Source: Deltaproteobacteria bacterium (GTDB lineage: Bacteria > Desulfobacterota > Anaeroferrophillalia > Anaeroferrophillales > Tharpellaceae). Taken from it: DNA of 5,799 bases. Positions 1 to 5,147 of the stretch are shown one piece after another. A program made the translations under genes and the position numbers. The notes under the pieces are model-generated. The model saw only the letters and a list, made by a program, of their open reading frames with translations. It was not told where the DNA came from and made no database searches. The stretch covers positions 1-5,799 of the forward strand of contig JAUVDU010000126.1 in NCBI GenBank assembly GCA_030595135.1. The letters are read 5' to 3'. The number at the start of each line of letters is the position of its first letter. The first letter of the stretch is position 1.

Positions 1-688
1 TGATGTCGTTGACCGTGCCCAGTCGACCGGCAGGAATCATCTCGATGATTTTTTCCTGGGCCTTAACATCCATGGCTTGGGTCATTTCAGTTTGGATGTA
101 ACCGGGAGCGATGATGTTGCTGGTGATATTTCTTGAGGCCAACTCTCGCGCCAGGCTTCGGCCGAAGCCGATGATGCCAGCCTTGGCGGCGGCATAGTTG
201 GATTGTCCACTGTTACCCATCAGGCCGATAACCGAAGAGAGAAAGATGAGCCGGCCATAGCGTTTTTTGATCATGCTGCGGACAACCGCTTTGCTGCAGT
301 TAAAGCAGCCTTTCAGGTTGACGGCCATAACCTCGTCCCAATCACTCTCTTTAAGACGCAAGAGCAGATTGTCTCGAGTGATGCCGGCGTTGTTGATAAG
401 GAAGTCGATCTGTTGAGCTTCGTCGGTGATTTTCGCCACCATATCCTTGCAGGCTGTAAAATCGGCAACATCAACTTTGAGAAATGAGGTTCCAGCGCTG
501 TCCGGGGCTAATTCTTGGTTAATCTCGTTGGCAACCTGTTCGCCGAGTTCTTGATTGGTGCCGCAAAAATAGACCCGAGCCCCATGTCGGGCCAGCGTGC
601 CGGTCAGATCTTTGCCGATGCCCCGAGTACCACCGGTAACCAATGCCACTTTGCCGCTGAAATCGAAAGGTGTGGAGGTGGTATTCAT
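1..688 (-). CDS. fabG: 3-oxoacyl-ACP reductase FabG, C-terminus cut by window edge
   Basis: FabG is the cytoplasmic NADPH-dependent reductase of 3-ketoacyl-ACP in type II fatty acid synthesis, a short-chain dehydrogenase. I read 229 codons from the ATG at 688 to the left edge. The cofactor motif TGGTRGIG is at residues 18-25, NNAG at 99-102, and the catalytic set is Ser152, Tyr165 and Lys169 (YAAAK), with the family's 13-residue Ser-Tyr spacing. PG near 195-196 and AGRLG at 220-224 match the substrate-loop region. E. coli FabG has 244 residues, so about 30 residues (the usual C-terminal glycine-rich end) lie outside the window. The start overlaps the fabD stop by four bases (ATGA), with GAGAG about 6 bases upstream, which indicates translational coupling. 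Other short-chain dehydrogenases share these motifs, but the position after fabD settles the identity. Residues 1-10 form a slightly longer N-terminus than in E. coli. Confidence 0.96.
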   Translation of the reverse strand, partial: MNTTSTPFDFSGKVALVTGGTRGIGKDLTGTLARHGARVYFCGTNQELGEQVANEINQELAPDSAGTSFLKVDVADFTACKDMVAKITDEAQQIDFLINNAGITRDNLLLRLKESDWDEVMAVNLKGCFNCSKAVVRSMIKKRYGRLIFLSSVIGLMGNSGQSNYAAAKAGIIGFGRSLARELASRNITSNIIAPGYIQTEMTQAMDVKAQEKIIEMIPAGRLGTVNDI

Positions 689-1653
689 GCGTAACTCTCG
701 GCAATTTTGTCAAGGTCTTGAGCCGCTGCCAGATTTAAAGTTTTGACCTGGCGATTGATGCGTCGCATAAGTCCGGAGAGAACCCGTCCGGGCCCGATTT
801 CGATAACTCGAGTGACTCCATGGTTAACGGCTAACTGCATCGACTCTTCCCAGCGTACCGCGCTGCTGACCTGCTGTATCAAGAGGCGGCGGACGGTGTC
901 GGCGTGGTAATTGGTTTGTGCATCAACATTAGAGATGATAGGAATTGTGGGCTCATTGATTTTGACATCGGCAAAACGGTCGGCTAGTTTTTCGGCTGCC
1001 GGCCGCATTAAGGAGCAGTGGAAGGGGGCGCTGACCGGTAGTTTGACGACCCGGCTGGCACCCGCTTTCTGCGCTTTTTCACCGGCTTCCATAATTGCCG
1101 GGACGTGTCCGGAAATAACGATTTGACCCGGGCAGTTGTAGTTGGCCGGTTCCACGATTTGATCGTTTTCGAGGTTGGTGGCTTCGTCGCAGATATTGAC
1201 AACCTGTTGAGGTTTCATGCCCATAACTGCCGCCATGGTTCCGAGGCCGACAGGAACCGCACTCTGCATGAATTTACCTCGGGCCCGGACAATGCGTACG
1301 GCATCAAAGAAAGAGATGGTGCCGGCTGCAACCAGAGCTGAATATTCACCCAAGCTATGTCCGGCAGCCAGTACCGGTTTGAGACCGATTTTTTGGCTCA
1401 AAACGCGATAAGCGGCAATGCTGGTAGCCAAAATTGCGGGTTGCGTGTTGGCGGTCTGGTTGAGCTCCTCCGGGGAACCGGCAAAGCAGATCTTGGTGAG
1501 ATCCTCACCTAAAGCCTCGCTGGCTTCTGCGAAAGTCTCTCGCGCTTCCGGAAAATTATCGTAGAGCTCTTTGCCCATGCCGATATGCTGTGAACCCTGG
1601 CCGGGAAATATAAATGCAGTGTTCTGGTTGTTGCTTTCCAATATGGTCTCCAT
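685..1653 (-). CDS. fabD: Malonyl-CoA:ACP transacylase FabD
   Basis: FabD moves malonyl from CoA to the acyl carrier protein, supplying the extender unit for fatty acid elongation in the cytoplasm. The 322-residue length is close to the usual 300-320. FPGQGSQ lies at residues 16-22, with Gln19 as the oxyanion-hole residue. The nucleophile Ser100 is in GHSLG (98-102), Arg125 in RGKFMQ should bind the malonyl carboxylate, and His212 in APFHCSLM is the catalytic partner. EIGPGRVLSGL at 285-295 is the usual C-terminal signature. The C-terminus overlaps fabG by ATGA. A strong promoter lies about 75-105 bases upstream. The ATG at 1653 has no clear ribosome binding site. GGAG inside codons 1-2 sits six bases before a TTG (codon 5), so initiation at 1641 is a possible alternative; either start leaves the whole domain intact. 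Confidence 0.97.
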   Translation of the reverse strand: METILESNNQNTAFIFPGQGSQHIGMGKELYDNFPEARETFAEASEALGEDLTKICFAGSPEELNQTANTQPAILATSIAAYRVLSQKIGLKPVLAAGHSLGEYSALVAAGTISFFDAVRIVRARGKFMQSAVPVGLGTMAAVMGMKPQQVVNICDEATNLENDQIVEPANYNCPGQIVISGHVPAIMEAGEKAQKAGASRVVKLPVSAPFHCSLMRPAAEKLADRFADVKINEPTIPIISNVDAQTNYHADTVRRLLIQQVSSAVRWEESMQLAVNHGVTRVIEIGPGRVLSGLMRRINRQVKTLNLAAAQDLDKIAESYA

Positions 1654-1713
1654 TTATCATCTGATTTAAAGACGATAATATGTGTAGGTGTCTTATATTT
1701 TCATTTGAACCTG

Positions 1714-1740
1714 TCCACTAAATCCCACCAATATAGTGGA
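1714..1740. promoter_or_regulatory. Candidate operator dyad over the fabD promoter
   Basis: TCCACTA (1714-1720) and TAGTGGA (1734-1740) are exact inverse complements separated by 13 bases. The dyad covers the -10 box (1730-1735) and the expected start site of the fabD promoter, which is where a repressor would block transcription. Arm length and spacing would suit a dimeric helix-turn-helix regulator. The half-sites do not look like the FapR, FadR or FabR sites I know, so no regulator is named. The sequence could also form a 5' leader hairpin if transcription starts upstream of it. Confidence 0.4.
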
Positions 1741-1759
1741 TTTGTTGAGTAAATGTCAA
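1730..1759 (-). promoter_or_regulatory. Sigma-70-type promoter for fabD-fabG
   Basis: On the minus strand, TTGACA (1759-1754, a perfect -35) is followed after 18 bases by TATATT (1735-1730, five of six matches to the -10 consensus). Transcription would start near 1723-1724, giving a leader of about 70 bases before the fabD ATG. It lies in an AT-rich gap with no gene, in the right orientation. It implies that fabD-fabG can be transcribed apart from rpmF-plsX. Confidence 0.68.
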
Positions 1760-1778
1760 TGAAAACCAAGGCAATTAA

Positions 1779-1792
1779 TAGATTTTAATCTA
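1779..1792. repeat. Short palindrome upstream of the fabD -35 box
   Basis: TAGATT and AATCTA flank two T's, forming a perfect 6-base dyad whose near edge is about 20 bases upstream of the -35 hexamer at 1754-1759. This is a typical place for an activator or an upstream repressor site. The sequence is AT-rich, so a chance palindrome is quite possible. Apart from this, the promoter and the dyad near 1714-1740, the 213-base gap 1654-1866 holds nothing I can recognise and no convincing intrinsic terminator after plsX. Confidence 0.25.
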
Positions 1793-1866
1793 AGATGGGC
1801 TGTTTTGTAAGTTCTTTAGGGGTGGGAATACTGTTGGATAGATTCGGTTTTGGAGAGTTTTACGAA

Positions 1867-2964
1867 TTAGGTTACTTGTTCCTCTTCCTGATCTTCTTCA
1901 GATGAATCTTTGTGAATTATTCGTTCTTTGATCTGGTTCCAAAGTTTCTTTTTGGGGAGAAGTTTCTGGATTTCATGGTTTTTATCGAGTTCGTCAAGTA
2001 GGTAATCATTAACTCGTTGCTCGGAAAATTCAGCACAGAGGCGGATCCCGTTTTTGATGGCTCTGCGGCACGAAGAACCATGGGCAATAAAGCAGTTGCC
2101 ATTGATTCCCAAGAGTGGAGCACCACCATATTCGGCGTAATCGACCCTCTTTTTCATCCCCTTCAAACCATTTCGGCAGAGCCATGCACCGGTTTTGCGG
2201 ATGATGCCGGCGGTCAGCTCTTCCCGCAAGATACTGGTCATGGCCAGGGCCAGGCCCTCGGAGGTTTTTAAGACTATATTGCCAACGAATCCGTCACAAA
2301 CAATAACATCTACGTCACCCGGAAAAATATCCCGGCCTTCAACTGAACCCAGATAGTTTAAGGGGCTGTTTTTGAGGAGTTCATGGGTGGCCCGAGTCAA
2401 TTCGTTGCCTTTACTCTCCTCTTCGCCGTTGCTTAAGAGTCCGACTTTGGGAAATTGGCGATTTAAGACCCGCTGGGCGTAAATACTGCCCATGATTGCG
2501 AATTGAGCCAGATGCAGGGGGCTGCAGTCAACATTGCCGCCGACATCAAGGATGGTAACGGGTTCTTTTAAGGTGGGCAGGCAGGTGACAATTGCCGGTC
2601 GGTCGATACCTTTAAGCTTTTTCAGGGTCACCATGGCAATCGCCATAGTGGCTCCGGAATTGCCGGCCGAGATAAAACCTTGAGCTCGACCGTCACGAAC
2701 CAATCTGAGGCCGACAGCGATTGATGATTCCCGTTTGCGGCGCATCGCATGGCTCGGAGAGTCGTCCATAGTGACGACTTCTGCAGCATGCTGGATAAAG
2801 ATGGGCAGGTTTTTTATGTCGTGCTTATCAAGTTCCTTCTCGATTTGATCCTGAATCCCGACCAAAATAATTTGCAGGTTCAGACTTCTGGCGGCGTCGA
2901 TAGCCCCGACAATGATTTCGTGCGGAGCTTGGTCGCCGCCCATAGCGTCAACAGCAATTTTCAT
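1867..2964 (-). CDS. plsX: Phosphate acyltransferase PlsX (acyl-ACP:phosphate)
   Basis: PlsX makes acyl-phosphate from acyl-ACP and inorganic phosphate; PlsY then uses it to acylate glycerol-3-phosphate in phospholipid synthesis. It is a soluble enzyme that associates with the membrane surface. Family motifs: DAMGGD at residues 6-11, SAGNSGATMA at 99-108, DVGGNVDC at 140-147, LLSNGEEESKGNEL at 176-189, CDGFVGNIVLKTSEG at 223-237, and EYGGAPLLGINGNCFIAHGSS at 278-298. At 365 residues it is somewhat longer than the common 330-350. The excess is a C-terminal tail, basic at about 336-352 and then strongly acidic at 353-365. An in-frame TAA 15 bases upstream of the ATG at 2964 rules out a longer start. 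The ribosome binding site is weak (AAAGG, 12 bases before ATG) and lies at the base of a long foldback shared with the end of rpmF. The next gene is fabD, not fabH. Confidence 0.97.
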   Translation of the reverse strand: MKIAVDAMGGDQAPHEIIVGAIDAARSLNLQIILVGIQDQIEKELDKHDIKNLPIFIQHAAEVVTMDDSPSHAMRRKRESSIAVGLRLVRDGRAQGFISAGNSGATMAIAMVTLKKLKGIDRPAIVTCLPTLKEPVTILDVGGNVDCSPLHLAQFAIMGSIYAQRVLNRQFPKVGLLSNGEEESKGNELTRATHELLKNSPLNYLGSVEGRDIFPGDVDVIVCDGFVGNIVLKTSEGLALAMTSILREELTAGIIRKTGAWLCRNGLKGMKKRVDYAEYGGAPLLGINGNCFIAHGSSCRRAIKNGIRLCAEFSEQRVNDYLLDELDKNHEIQKLLPKKKLWNQIKERIIHKDSSEEDQEEEQVT

Positions 2965-3028
2965 GAGTGTCGCCGGCCTTTATTGAAGTTAATTTGTTAG
3001 GAGGTTGTCCTGAAATAGCAATTTTTTC

Positions 3029-3082
3029 TCAGATCGAGGCATTATTTTCAAAAAATAACGATGAGCTGGGGAAAAAGGGCAT
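3029..3082 (-). CDS. Possible 17-codon leader peptide between rpmF and plsX
   Basis: An ATG at 3082 opens a frame of 17 codons ending in TGA at 3031-3029. The peptide reads MPFFPSSSLFFENNASI, with no resemblance I recognise. A very strong Shine-Dalgarno-like TTAGGAGG (3100-3093) begins at the rpmF stop codon region, 10 bases before this ATG, which is the main reason to list it. The frame sits in the loop of the foldback that pairs this Shine-Dalgarno with CCUCCUAA upstream of plsX, so ribosomes here could hold the structure open. The frame is short enough to occur by chance, and the GGAGG may exist only as part of the stem. Confidence 0.22.
   Translation of the reverse strand: MPFFPSSSLFFENNASI
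3042..3058. repeat. Small AT-rich hairpin inside the foldback loop
   Basis: TTATTTT (3042-3048) and AAAATAA (3052-3058) form a perfect 7-base stem around a three-base loop. All pairs are A-T, so it is weak on its own. It lies in the middle of the rpmF-plsX gap and could stack within the larger structure. Confidence 0.3.
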
Positions 3083-3096
3083 TTCTGGACGGCCTC

Positions 3097-3273
3097 CTAA
3101 TCGACTTCAATAAAAGTTTCGCCTTTGTAGGTTCCGCAAGCCGCGCAGACCCGGTGAGGCACGGTTGTCGATTGGCAATTGGGGCAGGTGCCGGCCTGGG
3201 GAGCCGTTAAGGCAAGGTGTGAGCGGCGTTGTCTCTTTTTGGTTTTTGATGTTCTTCTTTTCGGTACGGCCAT
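3097..3273 (-). CDS. rpmF: 50S ribosomal protein L32
   Basis: L32 is a small basic protein of the large ribosomal subunit. The frame encodes 58 residues starting MAVPKRRTSKTKKRQRRSH, the characteristic L32 N-terminus. It is followed by a zinc ribbon with Cys30-x2-Cys33 and Cys43-x2-Cys46, so this is the zinc-binding (C+) form. It ends ETFIEVD and stops with TAG at 3099-3097. GGAGAG about 6 bases before the ATG is a good ribosome binding site. rpmF directly before plsX is a widespread bacterial arrangement; the DUF177/YceD gene that often precedes it is absent here and an acyl-CoA dehydrogenase takes its place. A longer open frame in another phase covers this region (3107-3391), but it lacks any family motif. 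The last codons form one arm of a long inverted repeat. Confidence 0.96.
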   Translation of the reverse strand: MAVPKRRTSKTKKRQRRSHLALTAPQAGTCPNCQSTTVPHRVCAACGTYKGETFIEVD

Positions 3274-3362
3274 TATATCTCTCCAGTAAAATAAAAGGTA
3301 TTTGAATAGTTACAAAAAGTGTTTCGTTTTTGGTTTCTCTTTTACAATAAAAAAGGGTGGAT

Positions 3363-3391
3363 ATTCTATATCGCCGCTCTGATATTGTCAA
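3363..3391 (-). promoter_or_regulatory. Near-consensus sigma-70 promoter for rpmF-plsX
   Basis: On the minus strand, TTGACA (3391-3386, perfect) and TAGAAT (3368-3363, five of six) are separated by the ideal 17 bases. The start site is expected near 3356, giving a leader of about 80 bases that is rich in A and pyrimidine tracts and ends in the rpmF ribosome binding site. The strength suits a ribosomal protein gene. It lies only about 24 bases after the acyl-CoA dehydrogenase stop, and no intrinsic terminator is visible between them, so read-through from the catabolic operon is possible. Confidence 0.75.
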
Positions 3392-3414
3392 GTCTTAAAA
3401 TTGTATCGCAGTTT

Positions 3415-5136
3415 TTAATCTTCCTTATCAATTATCTCGGCGTGCAAATCGATTAAGCTGTGATCATTAGCGAGTATATAGTCAAGCGTACATTTGATCC
3501 GCATATCGGCTTTGGTGATAAAGAGTCGGGCGACGGTTTTTTTACGCTCTGAATGAAGAGCGTCCCGGCACAGCAGGTAGGCGTGGATAACATCCGTCGT
3601 CATGTTGACCAGCCGGGTCGTGTGAAATTCCTGGTAAACCGGATCTCCCTTCTCTTTAATGTAGGAGATCGCCATTTCCAGATGGGAGCGCATTTTTTGG
3701 GCCGCCTGGAAAAGGTCGGTGATGGTGGAAAAGTCGTTGTTTTCTTCGTATTCACTTAATCGTTCCGAAACCACACCGGCAATGATACCGCCCATTGCCG
3801 CCAGGGCCTGAAGCTGGGTTGTGCCTTCGTAAATATTGGTGATACGGGCATCGCGATAGTGGCGTTCAACATTGAACTCATTGGTAAAACCAACCCCACC
3901 GTGGATCTGGATGGCATCATAACAGACTTTATTGACCATCTCCGCGGCCGAGCTTTTGGCCATGGGCGTAAACAGAGAGGCAAACCTGGTGTAACGTTTC
4001 AGGTCAGCCTTTAAGTCGGCGGCCCGATCCGGGTGTTTTTCAATCCGGTTCTCGATGCCTTCCTTGATATCAACAATACGGGAGGTTTCATAAACCAGGG
4101 AGCGGGCCGCCTCAATGGCGACCTTCATGTCGGTCAGCATCTCATAGATGACGGCAAAATCGCGGATTGGTTTTTTAAATTGAGCTCGATCATTGGCATA
4201 GGCGTAGGCTTCCCGGTAGGCGGCCTCGGCAATGCCGACCGACTGAGCGGCGACCGCCAGCCGGGCCCCATTCATCAGGTAGATCGTATATTTGATCAAA
4301 CCCAGTTTACGTTTGCCTAAGAGTTCCGCTTTGGCATTGTTAAACTGCAACTCGCAGGTGGGTGAACCTTTGATTCCCAGCTTATGTTCAATCCGCCGAA
4401 CCTTCATGTCTTGATCACGTTCATAGATGAAGAGGGAGAGGCCGCGACCGCTGGTTGAGCCCGCTTCCGAGCGCGCCATGACTAGAGAGATGTCTCCGCA
4501 GCCGTTGGTGATAAAACGTTTTACGCCATTCAAGCGCCAGGTGCCGTCTTCATCCTGATGGGCTCGCAACATGACCGACTGCAGATCGGAACCGGAGTCG
4601 GGTTCGGTCAAGGCCATGGAACCCATCACTTCACCGCTGGCAAAACGGGGCAGATGGCGTTCTTTCTGCTCTTTAGAGCCGAATTTGCCAATTGTATCAC
4701 TTAAACCCTGGAGGCCAAAAACCAGCATCAATGAAGCATCGGCCCGAGAGATTATCTCGATTGCGGCTGAAAAAATGCTCATCGGCATATTGATGCCGCC
4801 ATACTCTCGGGCCGTGGTAAAGCCCGCCAGATCAGCCTGATTTAAGCGGGCAATCGTCTCCCTGATGCCTTTGGGGTAGGTTACCTCACCATCGGCAAAA
4901 GTAGCTCCCTCTTCGTCAACTTCCCGGGCTCTGGGAGCGGCAAAATCACCAGCAATTTCACCAACAATTTCCAGGACTCGATCGTAATTGTCCAACGTAT
5001 CGGCCTGATCCTTGGGGGCGTAGGGGGAGTCTTCCTTATTGCTGAAGCCATCTTCCCTTAAATCGATGACCCGAGTCAGATCCTGGTTGCGCATGTGAAA
5101 AAGAATATCTGCATTATCACGATAAAAATTATCCAT
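3415..5136 (-). CDS. Long-form FAD acyl-CoA dehydrogenase (DmdC-like architecture)
   Basis: This flavoenzyme oxidises an acyl-CoA to the 2,3-enoyl-CoA and passes electrons to ETF. It has 573 residues, against about 380-400 for ordinary members. Residues 1-35 (NFYRDNADILFHM) resemble the short N-terminal segment of long dehydrogenases such as DmdC. The FAD/substrate motif MALTEPDSGSD is at 174-184, GVKRFITNG at 204-212, DRAQFKKPI at 316-324, and QIHGGVGFTNE at 410-420. The catalytic base is Glu437 in IYEGTTQLQ. A charged insert lies at about 354-382 and a helical C-terminal extension at about 460-573. The start is firm: AAGGAG precedes the ATG by about 8 bases and overlaps the etfA stop. The substrate cannot be told; fatty, branched or aromatic-derived acyl-CoA, or methylmercaptopropionyl-CoA as in DmdC, are all possible. 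The adjacency to etfA supports ETF as electron acceptor. Confidence 0.93.
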   Translation of the reverse strand: MDNFYRDNADILFHMRNQDLTRVIDLREDGFSNKEDSPYAPKDQADTLDNYDRVLEIVGEIAGDFAAPRAREVDEEGATFADGEVTYPKGIRETIARLNQADLAGFTTAREYGGINMPMSIFSAAIEIISRADASLMLVFGLQGLSDTIGKFGSKEQKERHLPRFASGEVMGSMALTEPDSGSDLQSVMLRAHQDEDGTWRLNGVKRFITNGCGDISLVMARSEAGSTSGRGLSLFIYERDQDMKVRRIEHKLGIKGSPTCELQFNNAKAELLGKRKLGLIKYTIYLMNGARLAVAAQSVGIAEAAYREAYAYANDRAQFKKPIRDFAVIYEMLTDMKVAIEAARSLVYETSRIVDIKEGIENRIEKHPDRAADLKADLKRYTRFASLFTPMAKSSAAEMVNKVCYDAIQIHGGVGFTNEFNVERHYRDARITNIYEGTTQLQALAAMGGIIAGVVSERLSEYEENNDFSTITDLFQAAQKMRSHLEMAISYIKEKGDPVYQEFHTTRLVNMTTDVIHAYLLCRDALHSERKKTVARLFITKADMRIKCTLDYILANDHSLIDLHAEIIDKED

Positions 5137-5147
5137 TATCGGACTCC

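Larger units (their letters stand above)
2979..3114 (-). repeat. Long imperfect inverted repeat linking the rpmF end and plsX leader
   Basis: The arms are 2979-3016 and 3081-3114. On the minus-strand RNA, UUUAUUGAAGU (3114-3104) pairs fully with 2989-2979 (11 bp). UUAGGAGG (3100-3093) pairs with CCUCCUAA (3004-2997, 8 bp), GUCC pairs with GGAC (4 bp), and GAAAU pairs with AUUUC (5 bp). That is 28 base pairs, broken only by a 3/7-base internal loop, a CC/AA mismatch and one A/A mismatch, with a 64-base loop. The 5' arm includes the last rpmF codons and stop. The 3' arm ends at the weak plsX ribosome binding site. There is no U-run after the 3' arm, so it is not a standard terminator. It may control or couple plsX translation, or be an RNase processing site. 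The arms are read directly; the role is inference. Confidence 0.65.

Noticed and set aside
203..487. 94-codon open frame on the plus strand
   Set aside because: It lies wholly antisense to fabG, whose catalytic motifs are intact in the opposite frame. The predicted protein has no recognisable motif and its frame mirrors fabG codon structure.
1681..1710. Second promoter closer to fabD (TATAAG or TATTAT as -10 boxes)
   Set aside because: No acceptable -35 box at the right spacing; the TTGACA/TATATT pair upstream is far better.
1845..1866. Possible terminator right after plsX (ATTCG/CGAAT arms)
   Set aside because: Only five pairs around a long loop and no T-run follows on the minus strand.
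3313..3332. CAAAAA/TTTTTG hairpin in the rpmF leader as a terminator or attenuator
   Set aside because: Only six pairs, five of them A-T, with an 8-base loop; too weak to act as an intrinsic terminator, and likely chance in A/T-rich tracts.
3107..3391. 94-codon minus-strand frame starting upstream of rpmF
   Set aside because: It overlaps rpmF in another phase, starts upstream within the rpmF promoter, and has no motif; rpmF in the other frame gives a complete zinc-ribbon L32.
4033..4320. Plus-strand open frame inside the acyl-CoA dehydrogenase
   Set aside because: It is a shadow of a strongly motif-bearing gene on the other strand, with no ribosome binding site or family match.
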